Below are positions 19,544-28,497 of a stretch of DNA of 64,000 nt, one piece after another (position 1 is the first letter of the stretch; each line of letters opens with the position of its first letter). A program made the position numbers and the translations under genes. The notes under the pieces are model-generated. The model did not search any database and was not told the DNA's origin. It saw only the letters and a list, made by a program, of their open reading frames with translations. This stretch comes from Rhizobium sp. L51/94 (lineage in GTDB: Bacteria > Pseudomonadota > Alphaproteobacteria > Rhizobiales > Rhizobiaceae). Location: assembly GCF_019355555.1 (NCBI RefSeq), contig NZ_CP072141.1:1978001-2042000 (forward strand), written 5' to 3'.

Positions 19544-19603
19544 GAGCTCGCCTTTCTGTCGATCCGCCGCAGCGGCGGATCGTGGCGAGCCGACAGGAGT
19601 CGG
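19544..19603 (-). promoter_or_regulatory. Structured mgtE leader that can cover the ribosome-binding site
   Basis: Read on the mRNA strand, the last 60 bases before the mgtE ATG hold a small hairpin (CCGAC-UCCU-GUCGG, 19603-19590). A 10-bp perfect stem follows (CGAUCCGCCG/CGGCGGAUCG, CUG loop, 19582-19560). An outer 7-bp helix pairs GCUCGCC (19590-19584) with GGCGAGC (19552-19546). The second strand of the outer helix includes the GG of the Shine-Dalgarno AGAAAGG and ends 2 bases before AUG. Pairing is exact by inspection. A role in Mg2+-dependent control is inference. Confidence 0.5.
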
Positions 19604-19845
19604 TTAGTGCACGAAGGCCGCTGACGGCATAGGCAATCGACTGCTACTGTCGCTAGGCATCGTAAGATGACTCCGGTTGATCGGCATGGATGTCGTTGAC
19701 GTCCACGCCGCGAGAGATCGCGCCAAATGCCCGAAAAGTCAAGCGCGATAGGGGCTTGCAGCCGTTGCCGCATCGCTTTTTTCACGACCGTCAAAAGCTG
19801 CATCGGCGGGTTGAGGAGGGGCAGTTTAGCAATTTGAGGCAGTAA

Positions 19846-19865
19846 AGCCGGGTGGTGACCCGGCT
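19846..19865 (-). terminator. Intrinsic terminator after the MDR oxidoreductase gene
   Basis: A 7-bp stem (AGCCGGG/CCCGGCT, 6-base loop) is followed on the minus strand by TTACTGCC. It lies 47 bases downstream of the MDR gene stop and separates that gene from mgtE. The T-tract is short, so termination may be partial. Confidence 0.45.
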
Positions 19866-19912
19866 CCAATGTCTTCGTGAGTCTTCGTGATCCTCAGGAA
19901 GCCGTGAAAGCT

Positions 19913-20926
19913 TTAGAACCCTGCCAGGACGATCTTGCCCTTCGTCGTGCCACTTTCCAGCATCGCGTGTGCCTTCTTCATGTTGGCGGCGTTGATGGTG
20001 CCGAGCGTTTCGGTCAATGTCGTGCGAACCTTGCCTGTGTCCACGAGCCCTGCCACCTCGGTGAGAAGCTTGTGCTGCTCGATCATGTCGGCGGTTTTGA
20101 ACAGCGAACGCGTGAACATCAGCTCCCAGTGCACCGAGATCGATTTACGCTTGAAAGCCATGATATCGAGCGTCTTGGGGTCGTCGATCAGCGCAAAGCG
20201 ACCCTGCGGAGCGATCGCCTCGACGATGTCGGCAAGATGCTTTCCGGTGTTGGTCGTCGAGAACACGAACGCCGGTGCGCCGAGGCCAAGTCCCTCGATC
20301 TGGGGCGCCAATGGCTTGGAATGGTCGATGACATGGTGGGCACCGAGTTCCCGGACCCAGCTTTGCGTTTCCGGCCGTGAGGCGGTGGCAATGACGGTCA
20401 GGTCCGTCAGCGTCCGCGCCAGCTGGATGGCAATCGAGCCGACGCCGCCGGCGCCGCCGATGATCAATATCGTCCGCGAAGCACCTGGAACAGTGTCCTG
20501 AACCTTGAGGCGGTCGAACAGTGTCTCATAGGCCGTGATGGCGGTCAGCGGCAGGGCCGCAGCCGCTGCGAAATCGAGACTTTTCGGTTTCAGTGCGACG
20601 ATGCGCTCGTCCACAAGATGGAATTCGGCATTCGAGCCGCCGCGATCGATGGCTCCGGCGTAGTAGACCTCGTCTCCCGGCTTGAACATCGTGACCTCAG
20701 CACCCGTCGCCTTGACGATGCCGGCCGCATCCCATCCGAGAACCTTGTATTGCCCGGCATCGGGTGTGACGCCGGCACGGACCTTGGTATCGACGGGGTT
20801 CACGGAAACGGCCTTGATATCGACGAGCAGATCCCGCCCGCTGGCTTCCGGCATCGGCAGGTCGACGTCGATCAATGCGCTTTCGGCTGAGATCGGCAGT
20901 GGATTCTGATAGGCGACGGCGCGCAT
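19913..20926 (-). CDS. Zinc-type alcohol dehydrogenase-like / quinone reductase family protein
   Basis: This 337-residue medium-chain dehydrogenase/reductase has an N-terminal GroES-like fold (VNPVDTKVRAG, GWDAAGIV) and an NADPH-binding Rossmann domain with the motif IIGGAGGVGSIAIQLA. The Cys/His zinc ligands of true alcohol dehydrogenases are not evident, so it more likely reduces quinones or enones with NADPH. Its terminator at 19846-19865 and the 130-base gap upstream suggest a single-gene unit. Substrate is unknown. Confidence 0.85.
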   Translation of the reverse strand: MRAVAYQNPLPISAESALIDVDLPMPEASGRDLLVDIKAVSVNPVDTKVRAGVTPDAGQYKVLGWDAAGIVKATGAEVTMFKPGDEVYYAGAIDRGGSNAEFHLVDERIVALKPKSLDFAAAAALPLTAITAYETLFDRLKVQDTVPGASRTILIIGGAGGVGSIAIQLARTLTDLTVIATASRPETQSWVRELGAHHVIDHSKPLAPQIEGLGLGAPAFVFSTTNTGKHLADIVEAIAPQGRFALIDDPKTLDIMAFKRKSISVHWELMFTRSLFKTADMIEQHKLLTEVAGLVDTGKVRTTLTETLGTINAANMKKAHAMLESGTTKGKIVLAGF

Positions 20927-21056
20927 GGGGAACTCCTGTGTTTGTAGCGAGACACGTTAGATGCGCATCGTTCACTGGCAACGCAAGAAGCATCGAACGA
21001 GTTCGACGCCACCGAGGCTGTCAAAGTGCGCTGTGAATTTCCGGGGAGGAGGCAGG

Positions 21057-22274
21057 CTAGGCGATCCCGTCCTTGCGCTCCAGCGCAACGGATATGCCGA
21101 AGACCACGAGGCCGCCGACCGAAAGGATGGCGCCGACATAGCCGGTGGCCGCCGCCGTATATCCCCAGGCGATGGCAATGCCGCCCAGCCATGCGCCGAG
21201 CGCGTTGGCGACGTTGAAGGCGGAATGATTGGAGGCGGCGGCGAGCATCTGGGCATCGGCTGCTACGTCCATCAACCGGGTCTGGACGGCGGGACAGGCC
21301 GCAAAGCCGCAGCCGATCAGGAAGGTGCAGATGCACAGCATGACTGGCTCGGCAGCAGTCATCGAAAACAGCGTCATGATGACGACATTGAAGGCCAGCA
21401 TGCCGCCGATTGTGCCCTTCAGCGAGATATCGGCCAGCCGCGAACCGACGACATTGCCGACATTCATGCCGATGCCGAACAGCGCCAGCACGACGGGGAT
21501 CATTCCCACCGAGAGGTGGGCGACATCCGTCGTCGTCGAGGCAATGTAGGTGAAGATCGAGAACATGCCGCCGAAGCCGACGGCAGCGATGGCGAGCGTC
21601 AGCCAGACCTGGACGCGCACCAGAGCGCCGAGTTCGCGCAAAACGCTGGCGCCCTCGGTAACCTTGTCTTTCGGCAGGAACAAGGCGATCAGCAGAACCG
21701 TCAGGGCGCCGAGGCCGCCAACCATCATGAATGCGGCCCGCCAGTCGAGCAACTGCCCAAGGAATGTGGCGATCGGCGTACCGATCAGCGTTGCGATGGT
21801 GAGCCCGAGCATGACGCGTCCGACAGCCCGAGCGCGGCGATGGATTGGCACCATCGAGGCAGCCACCAGGGCTGCAACCCCGAAATAGGCTCCATGCGGC
21901 AGACCGGTCAGGAAGCGCAGCAGGGTGAAGCTGGCAAAGGTGGGCGCGAAAGCGCTCATGATGTTGCCGGCGGCAAATACCGTCATCAGCAGCAGCAATA
22001 ATGTCCGCCGCGCAAGCTTGGCCGACAGTACCGCAATCACCGGCGCGCCGATGACGACGCCAAGCGCATAGGCGCTGATGACATATCCTGCTTCCGGCGT
22101 CGTCACATGGAAGGTATCAGCGACGTTGGGAAGCAAGCCCATGATGACGAACTCGCCTGTCCCGATGCCAAAACCGCCCATGGCAAGTGCCAGCATGACA
22201 AGCGCGACGGCCGTGCTCGATGGAGCTTCGACTGCGGATGGCGGATCGAGGTTGTCGATGACAAGGTCGGTCAC
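21057..22274 (-). CDS. MFS transporter, DHA1 (AraJ/YdhP-like) family
   Basis: This 405-residue twelve-helix major facilitator protein has the early motif GFGIGTGEFVIMGLLPNVA, characteristic of the AraJ/YdhP/arabinose-efflux group of DHA1. The open frame extends 59 codons further upstream, but I choose GTG 22274 because GGAG lies 7-10 bases before it and the upstream residues are not hydrophobic or family-like. It probably exports sugars or drugs; the substrate is unknown. It diverges from the lipid-kinase gene at 22598. Confidence 0.85.
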   Translation of the reverse strand: MTDLVIDNLDPPSAVEAPSSTAVALVMLALAMGGFGIGTGEFVIMGLLPNVADTFHVTTPEAGYVISAYALGVVIGAPVIAVLSAKLARRTLLLLLMTVFAAGNIMSAFAPTFASFTLLRFLTGLPHGAYFGVAALVAASMVPIHRRARAVGRVMLGLTIATLIGTPIATFLGQLLDWRAAFMMVGGLGALTVLLIALFLPKDKVTEGASVLRELGALVRVQVWLTLAIAAVGFGGMFSIFTYIASTTTDVAHLSVGMIPVVLALFGIGMNVGNVVGSRLADISLKGTIGGMLAFNVVIMTLFSMTAAEPVMLCICTFLIGCGFAACPAVQTRLMDVAADAQMLAAASNHSAFNVANALGAWLGGIAIAWGYTAAATGYVGAILSVGGLVVFGISVALERKDGIA

Positions 22275-22597
22275 GAAAGCTCCAGATAGGCTGGCTGCAG
22301 GAGGCTTTTCGCAGCGCCAGTAAATTTGGCGCCAGCCCCGCTCACAGATCGGAAAAATTGGGATGGCGCGATGCGCCTGGAGATTACTATGAATCAAAAG
22401 GATAGCCGCGTCCCCTGCGTTTTTCGCACCGCAGCATGGCCGGTTGTGCATACGTAGGTCTACGACCGGAGCTCACCTTTCTTCACGTTGCCGTGACACG
22501 AATGTCTTGATTTCGCTCGACGACAGGCCATCTTAGCGAGAGAATTGCATGGGCTGTCCAATATCGACTGTCCGAACTGAGGAAACCGGGATCCTCT
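22275..22597. other. Divergent intergenic region
   Basis: These 323 bases separate the divergent MFS and lipid-kinase genes and must hold both promoters. I see no clear operator palindrome and no small gene; the region reads open on the minus strand only because of the long upstream extension of the MFS frame. Confidence 0.35.
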
Positions 22598-23545
22598 ATG
22601 AAGCTTATCGGACTTTTCAACCAAGACGGTGGCACATTCCGGACAACGGACATGAATGCCTATCGTATCCATGCGGAAAAGGTTTTCCGCGACGCCGGCC
22701 ATGACTTCGAGTGTCAGGTGGTGTCGGGAAAGGAAATCGTGCCCGCCATGGAACGGGCGGCGCGGCGCGATGACATCGAGGGCATCATTGCCGGCGGTGG
22801 CGACGGCACGATTTCGGCGGCCGCCTCCGTCGCCTGGAAGAACAAGATCGCACTCGGCGTTGTGCCAGCCGGTACCATGAACCTCTTTGCCCGCTCACTT
22901 CAGCTGCCGCTGGATATCTGGCAGGTGCTCGACGTGATTGCCAATGGCGAGGTCGATGCGGTCGATATCGGCAGCGCCAACGGCCGGCCCTTCATCCACC
23001 AGTATTCTGCCGGGATGCACGCGCGCTTGGTGCGCTATCGCAATTCCTTCACTTTCAGCTCGCGCATAGGCAAGATGTCTGCCAGCGTGCGGGCCGCCCT
23101 CGGCGTTATCTTCAATCCACCGGAATTCGATGTCGAGTTCGATATCGACGGCAAGAAGGATCGCCGTCACGTGTCCGCCGTGTCCGTATCGAACAACCCG
23201 TTCGGACAAAATGCATTGCTCTACGCCGACGAGCTGACGACCGGAACGCTTGGCTTCTATCTCGCCAAGCCTATGAAACCGTTGGGCGTAACCCGGCTGG
23301 CCTTCGATATGCTGCGCGGCAAGTTTCGCGATAATGTCGATGTCATGGTCATGCACACGCAGTCGCTGCACCTGCATTATCCGAAAATGAGGTCCAGGGC
23401 TCACTGCGTGATCGACGGTGAATTGTTGCGGCTCGAGCGCGACGTCGAGCTGAAACTCCACCCGCGCGAGCTCAAGGTAATGGTTGCCCATGGAACGGCG
23501 AGCCGTGTTGCCGTCGAGCAGAGCAACGAGCCCGCACCTGTCTGA
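22598..23545 (+). CDS. Diacylglycerol kinase-catalytic-domain protein (YegS/DgkB type)
   Basis: This 315-residue soluble lipid kinase has the nucleotide-binding loop GGGDGT at 66-71 and the following motif PAGTMNLFARSL (90-101), both diagnostic. The C-terminal beta-sandwich domain follows. The family phosphorylates diacylglycerol, sphingoid bases or phosphatidylglycerol; which one is used here cannot be read. The stop lies 9 bases from the stop of the convergent glutamine-synthetase-like gene. Confidence 0.88.
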   Translation: MKLIGLFNQDGGTFRTTDMNAYRIHAEKVFRDAGHDFECQVVSGKEIVPAMERAARRDDIEGIIAGGGDGTISAAASVAWKNKIALGVVPAGTMNLFARSLQLPLDIWQVLDVIANGEVDAVDIGSANGRPFIHQYSAGMHARLVRYRNSFTFSSRIGKMSASVRAALGVIFNPPEFDVEFDIDGKKDRRHVSAVSVSNNPFGQNALLYADELTTGTLGFYLAKPMKPLGVTRLAFDMLRGKFRDNVDVMVMHTQSLHLHYPKMRSRAHCVIDGELLRLERDVELKLHPRELKVMVAHGTASRVAVEQSNEPAPV

Positions 23546-23554
23546 GCAAGATTC

Positions 23555-24937
23555 TTATATGCGTGGCAAATATGTACGGTAGTCGAAATTCGAGACGCTG
23601 CGCAGGAAATGGATGGCTTCCTTTTCCTTCGTATCCGCAAACAGCGTCTGGTACCTCTCGCCAAAAATCTCCCTTGTGAAGGCCGAGGCGCGAAACCGCT
23701 CAACGGCTGTCAGAAAATCATGGGTCAGCTTCGGTGCGTCGATAGCGGCCGCATGGGCGGTGGTCTCAGGCCCGGGATCGAGATCTTCCGTCAGGCCGCC
23801 CAGCATGCCGCCGAGGATGGCGGCAATTGCGAGATAGGGATTGGCATCCGCGCCGGCAACGCGGTGCTCGATGCGAGCGCCTGCACCGTTTTTTTCGGGA
23901 ATACGCAGCGCCGTGCCGCGGTGATCGTAGCCCCAGTTAATGTCGACCGGTGCAAACGATCCTGGCTGGAAGCGGCGATAGGAATTGGCAAAGGGTGCAA
24001 ACACCAGTTGCGTTTCCTGCATCGTCCGCAGCAATCCGGCACACACCGATTTTAGCTTGGCGGGATCGCCTCCCTCGGCGTCAAGAATATTGCGGCCATC
24101 CTTGTCGAGAATGCTGACATGGACGTGAAGTCCGGAGCCTGCATGATCGGTATAAGGTTTGGCCATGCAGGTCGATTTCAGCCCGTGCTGTCTTGCTGCC
24201 TGGGCCGCGATCCTTTTCAGGCCGATACAGTCATCGGCGGCAGCCAGAGCGTCGGGCCCGTGCAGCAGGTTCACTTCGAACTGGCCCGGCCCGAACTCGG
24301 CAGTCGTCGCATCGGCGGGCAGACCCTGTGCCCGTGCATAGGCGCGCAGCGTCTCGAGATAATCGCCGAGCACGTCGACGGCATCCATGTCGTAGAGCTG
24401 AAAGCCGTCCGGCTCGCCACGATAGGTGAGGGCCGCGGGCGGCGACGGGATGCCGGTCTCGCGCCAATCCGCCGCCAGCAGGTAGAACTCCAGCTCCGTC
24501 GCGACCACCGGCGTCAGCCCCATCAGCCGATAGCGCTCGACAACGGCAGCAAGGATGGCACGCGGATCCATGAAGCTCGGACCGCCACTCAGCTCATGCA
24601 TCGTCGCCAGCACCTGGCAGGATCCGGCCGGCGCCCAGGGCATCGGTGCCAGGGTGCGCGGATCGGCGATGCAGCTTCCGTCGGGATCGCCGATCGTCAT
24701 CGACAAGCCGTTCAACTCATCATTGTCGTAACCCCAGATATCCAGGGTTTGCGTCGACAGGGGCAGCCGCACGTCGCCGGCCCAGACCTTTTTTTCAGCC
24801 GAAAGCGGGATCTGCTTGCCGCGCAGCCGGCCGTTCATGTCGACGGTCAGCACCTCGATGCGAGCCGCAGCGTCCAGCGTGTCGTCTTTTGCGGTCCCGA
24901 CCGTCATGCTCTTGAAAATCCTCGAATGCCCGGCCAT
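23555..24937 (-). CDS. Glutamine synthetase family ligase (probable gamma-glutamyl-amine ligase)
   Basis: This 460-residue GS-fold enzyme joins glutamate to ammonia or an amine using ATP. Metal and substrate motifs are present: ELEFYLL (Glu148, Glu150), AEFGPGQFEVN (Glu214, Glu221) and GSGLHVHVS (267-275). It lacks the adenylylation loop region typical of GlnA and is closer to the PuuA/GlnA4 type. It is divergent from a class III aminotransferase only 50 bases away, a pairing typical of polyamine catabolism, so a gamma-glutamylpolyamine synthetase role is inferred. An internal Met11 (24907) has a better Shine-Dalgarno and may be the true start. Confidence 0.82.
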   Translation of the reverse strand: MAGHSRIFKSMTVGTAKDDTLDAAARIEVLTVDMNGRLRGKQIPLSAEKKVWAGDVRLPLSTQTLDIWGYDNDELNGLSMTIGDPDGSCIADPRTLAPMPWAPAGSCQVLATMHELSGGPSFMDPRAILAAVVERYRLMGLTPVVATELEFYLLAADWRETGIPSPPAALTYRGEPDGFQLYDMDAVDVLGDYLETLRAYARAQGLPADATTAEFGPGQFEVNLLHGPDALAAADDCIGLKRIAAQAARQHGLKSTCMAKPYTDHAGSGLHVHVSILDKDGRNILDAEGGDPAKLKSVCAGLLRTMQETQLVFAPFANSYRRFQPGSFAPVDINWGYDHRGTALRIPEKNGAGARIEHRVAGADANPYLAIAAILGGMLGGLTEDLDPGPETTAHAAAIDAPKLTHDFLTAVERFRASAFTREIFGERYQTLFADTKEKEAIHFLRSVSNFDYRTYLPRI

Positions 24938-24987
24938 GGTCGTAGCCGATCAAGCCCGGCCTTTCAATTCCGAAGGATTTGCAGACG

Positions 24988-26355
24988 ATGACGGAGACGA
25001 AACCCTTGTCCAATCTCGCCGCCATCGATGCAGCCCATCACCTGCATCCCTTCGCCGATACCGGGAAGCTGAACACTGAGGGCACGCGCATTATCCAGCG
25101 CGGCGAGGGCGTCCATATCTTCGACAGCCTCGGTAAGAAATACCTCGATGGATTCGCCGGTCTCTGGTGCGTCAACATCGGATATGGACGCAAGGAGATC
25201 GCCGAGGCGGTCGCAAGGCAGATGAACGAGCTGCCCTATTACAATACGTTCTTCGGCACGACCACCACGCCGGCAACCCTGCTTGCCGAGAAGGTCTGCT
25301 CCCACGCCGGGCCCAACTTCAACCACATCTTCTTCACCAACTCCGGTTCCGAGGCGAACGACACATGGTTTCGCATGGCGCGGGTTTACTGGAGCGCTGT
25401 CGGCAAACCTTCCAAGAAGATCGTCATCGCGCGCCGTAACGGCTACCACGGCTCGACTGTCGCCGGCGCCAGCCTCGGCGGCATGAAATACATGCATGAG
25501 CAAGGCGACCTGCCGATCCCGGGGATCGTCCATATCGGACAGCCCTATTGGTACGCCGACGGCGGCGATCTGACGCCCGAGGCTTTCGGGCTCAAGGTGG
25601 CAGGCGAGCTTGAGGAGAAGATCGACGAGCTCGGCGAGGATAACGTTGCCGCCTTCGTGGCCGAACCGATACAGGGGGCAGGCGGCGTCATCATACCGCC
25701 CTCGACCTACTGGCCGGAGATCGACCGCATCTGCAAGGCACGCAACATCCTGCTGGTTTCAGACGAGGTGATTTGCGGCTTCGGACGCCTTGGCGAATGG
25801 TTCGGCTTCCAGCACTACGGTTTCACGCCGGACCTTGCACCCATCGCCAAGGGCCTTTCATCAGGCTATCTGCCAATTGGCGGCGTGCTGGTCGGAGACC
25901 GTGTTGCCGATGTGCTGATCAACGACGTCGGCGAATTCAACCACGGCTTCACCTATTCCGGCCATCCGGTATGCGCGGCCGCCGCACTCGAAAACCTGCG
26001 CATCATCGAGGACGAGCATCTCGTCGAGCGCGTGCGCAATGACATCGGACCCTATTTCGCTGCAGAATGGAGCAACCTTGCCGATCACCCCATGGTCGGT
26101 GAAGCCGTCAGCGTCGGCTTGATGGGCGCCCTGCAGCTTGCCGCCGATAAGACTACGCGCCGCCGCTTCGACAAGCCGGATGCCGTCGGCGCCATGGTTC
26201 GCAATCACGCGCTGGCCAACGGCCTAGTCCTGCGCGCCACCGCCGACCGCATGCTAGCCTCGCCCTCCCTGATCATCAGCCGCGAGGAGGTCGACACGAT
26301 GGTCCGCATTGCACGTCTGGCGCTGGACGCGGTCTGGGCGGGAACCACCGCCTAA
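24988..26355 (+). CDS. Class III aminotransferase (omega-amino/putrescine-pyruvate type)
   Basis: This 455-residue PLP enzyme transfers an amino group from an omega-amine to a keto acid such as pyruvate. The PLP lysine is Lys288 in PIAKGLSSGYLPIGG, and the Asp that holds the pyridine nitrogen lies in LLVSDEVICGFGR. The phosphate-binding NSGSEANDT motif is near 115-123. This is the SpuC-like group. ATG 24988 is preferred to TTG 24979 because GAAGGA lies about 10 bases upstream. It shares a short divergent promoter region with the GS-like ligase. The exact amine is unknown. Confidence 0.88.
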   Translation: MTETKPLSNLAAIDAAHHLHPFADTGKLNTEGTRIIQRGEGVHIFDSLGKKYLDGFAGLWCVNIGYGRKEIAEAVARQMNELPYYNTFFGTTTTPATLLAEKVCSHAGPNFNHIFFTNSGSEANDTWFRMARVYWSAVGKPSKKIVIARRNGYHGSTVAGASLGGMKYMHEQGDLPIPGIVHIGQPYWYADGGDLTPEAFGLKVAGELEEKIDELGEDNVAAFVAEPIQGAGGVIIPPSTYWPEIDRICKARNILLVSDEVICGFGRLGEWFGFQHYGFTPDLAPIAKGLSSGYLPIGGVLVGDRVADVLINDVGEFNHGFTYSGHPVCAAAALENLRIIEDEHLVERVRNDIGPYFAAEWSNLADHPMVGEAVSVGLMGALQLAADKTTRRRFDKPDAVGAMVRNHALANGLVLRATADRMLASPSLIISREEVDTMVRIARLALDAVWAGTTA

Positions 26356-26369
26356 ACCGACCATCCAAG

Positions 26370-26960
26370 TCAGACGATCCATTTCCCTGCCTTGTTCAGA
26401 GCAAGGGTCAAGGCTGCGACATGAATGGCCTGGATCATCTCTCCAGCCAGCATCATCCTGATGGCTTCGCGAATAGGCACTCGAACAATCTCGGTCCGCT
26501 CTGTCGGATTGTCATCCGGAAGCGCGTTGCATTCAATTCCGAGCGCCAGAACGATATGGCAAAGATTGGTATGGGTTGCCGGGTTCGGGGACAAAGACGC
26601 CACCGGCAGCCACTCCGCCGCCGAAAATCCGGTTTCCTCCCGCAGTTCACGCTGCGCCGCCTGCACCGGGCTGCCATCTTTAGCATCAATAGCACCGCCA
26701 GGCAATTCCAGCGAGATACGGCCTAAGGCATGACGATATTGTCTGAGCAAAAGAATATTGTCCTCGGTATCGATCGCCACGACCTGAACCCAGTCGCTAT
26801 ACTCGAGGACATAATAGGGAGCGATTTCAACGCCTTCGGATGTGACGCAATCGTCGGCCCTGACCGTCAGCCAGCGATCGCGCAGCGGGTAGCTCGACCT
26901 CTTGATTTCCCACGGAGCAAGATTGATAGGCGCGGGCTGGGTCTGATCGCTTGCAGCCAT
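26370..26960 (-). CDS. NUDIX hydrolase (ADP-sugar pyrophosphatase-like)
   Basis: This 196-residue protein has a Nudix box reading GGAIDAKDGSPVQAA then QRELREETGF, with one residue more than the consensus between the first Gly and the RE..EE helix. Nudix enzymes cleave nucleoside diphosphates linked to another group; the N-terminal strand pattern resembles ADP-ribose/ADP-sugar pyrophosphatases. I chose ATG 26960 because GGAGG lies 7-11 bases upstream; the open frame runs back to 27071 into the neighbouring gene. It follows the ArnT-like gene on the same strand after 40 bases and may be its operon partner. Confidence 0.8.
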   Translation of the reverse strand: MAASDQTQPAPINLAPWEIKRSSYPLRDRWLTVRADDCVTSEGVEIAPYYVLEYSDWVQVVAIDTEDNILLLRQYRHALGRISLELPGGAIDAKDGSPVQAAQRELREETGFSAAEWLPVASLSPNPATHTNLCHIVLALGIECNALPDDNPTERTEIVRVPIREAIRMMLAGEMIQAIHVAALTLALNKAGKWIV

Positions 26961-27000
26961 GGCTTGCCTCCGAGTTTTGAAGAACGGATAGCCGCAGTCG

Positions 27001-28497
27001 TTACTGCGGATAGATCCACGCATAGGCAAAATGTGCCGTGTCACCGGGCTTGCCGTGGATATAGCCGACATCCGCCTGGCGAACGACCGCGTTTACATAT
27101 TGCGGTCCGAGCGAGGTGCTTACCCATTCGGCAAGAACGGGTGGCATGGCATCACGACCCTTTTTCGGCAGCCAGACGAGCAGCACCGGCCTCTCCGCCG
27201 TCCACTGATAGGGCAGCGTGAGGTTGCCGAAAAACCGCGACATGACGGGCACGCCAGCAAACTGGAGCTTGAGGTTGCCGGCCGGAAGCCAGTCGTCCGT
27301 CATCACCAGCCCCGGCTTCTTGGCTTCTGTGCTGACAATCTGGCTGGCAAAATCGGCATAGGGAACATTGTAGGCTTCATAAGAGCCGAACAGGCCCGGC
27401 ACGGTCACGCGGGTCAGCAGGGCCGTCGGGATGAGCAGCATAAGTGCAATCGGAATGTAAACGAAACGCTTGGCAAAATCTTCGGCACGCAGCCCGGCAA
27501 TTTCCATCTTCAGGCAAAGGTAGATCGGCAGCAGGAATAGAAACGGCAGCAGCCATCGGTCGCGCATTGCAGTCATGCCGATGCCGAAAATCAGAACCAG
27601 CACCAGAATCGCTATGGCAACGAAGATTGTCGCAAGGAAACGCGTCCATTCGTTCGACATCTTCAGGCTGGCAAACAGGGCTTTCCCGAACACCAGAGCG
27701 TAGACGATAGCGGTCGGCAGGCAGATGACGATGGCGAGCTTGAAAAACTCGAGCGGTCCCTGGACGAGTTTCGCCCAATGGCTCTTCGGCGCGTCCTGCT
27801 CCATGATCCCGAGCGTGCGACCGGAGGCCAGATCGAAATTGTGGAGCAGCCACAGGCCGTGCGGCAGGAAGATGATCAGTGCTATCAGCACAGTCACAAG
27901 AAACCGCTTGTCGAAAATCCGGGCGCGGCCTTGCGGGTGCAGTAACACGGCAACGACGGTGGCGGCGGCCAGCAGCGCAAAATTGTATTTCGACAGCATG
28001 CCGAGGCCAAGTGCCACGCCGGTGATCAGGTATCCGGTCCAGGACGGCGTCTTCAGCGTCCGGATGACGCCGTAGAGAAACAGGTTGATGGTCACCATCT
28101 GGGCGACCGTATGGGTGAGATCGCGCTGAGCTTCCCAGAAAAGCTGCGGAATGGTCAGCAGCGACAGGGTGGCGATCACTGCAAACAGCTTGTCGGCCAG
28201 GACCAGGCGGGCAAGCTTGTAATAGGTCACGTAGATCAGAAACAGCACGAGGTTCTTGACGACGGAAATGATCGCCAGCGACAGGCCGAAGACCGAAACG
28301 AACGCTGTCTGCAGCCAGTTATACAGCGGTGGTTGCGAATCGTAGCCGAGCGTCAGCCATTGCGAAAAGAATGCCTGCTGCGATTCGTCGTAGCGCATGC
28401 TGTGCGGCATGAGCATGCGGACGACAAACTCGAGGCAGAAGTAGGCTGCCAGAAGGAGGATCACGGCATCTGGCTTGCGGACCAGCAGCCTATGCAT
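27001..28497 (-). CDS. ArnT-like membrane glycosyltransferase (GT39/GT83 type)
   Basis: This 498-residue polytopic protein has about eleven hydrophobic helices. The first periplasmic loop carries the acidic pair in MRYDESQQAF and the motif QPPLYNWLQ, both typical of ArnT-like enzymes that use a polyprenyl-phosphate sugar to decorate lipid A or core sugars. Rhizobial RgtA-D (galacturonic acid transferases) share this pattern, so a similar role is inferred. ATG 28497 overlaps the end of the GT2 gene by 8 bases; the frame remains open to 28572 but those residues antisense-mirror the GT2 tail. Operon: GT2 then this gene then perhaps the Nudix gene. Confidence 0.8.
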   Translation of the reverse strand: MHRLLVRKPDAVILLLAAYFCLEFVVRMLMPHSMRYDESQQAFFSQWLTLGYDSQPPLYNWLQTAFVSVFGLSLAIISVVKNLVLFLIYVTYYKLARLVLADKLFAVIATLSLLTIPQLFWEAQRDLTHTVAQMVTINLFLYGVIRTLKTPSWTGYLITGVALGLGMLSKYNFALLAAATVVAVLLHPQGRARIFDKRFLVTVLIALIIFLPHGLWLLHNFDLASGRTLGIMEQDAPKSHWAKLVQGPLEFFKLAIVICLPTAIVYALVFGKALFASLKMSNEWTRFLATIFVAIAILVLVLIFGIGMTAMRDRWLLPFLFLLPIYLCLKMEIAGLRAEDFAKRFVYIPIALMLLIPTALLTRVTVPGLFGSYEAYNVPYADFASQIVSTEAKKPGLVMTDDWLPAGNLKLQFAGVPVMSRFFGNLTLPYQWTAERPVLLVWLPKKGRDAMPPVLAEWVSTSLGPQYVNAVVRQADVGYIHGKPGDTAHFAYAWIYPQ

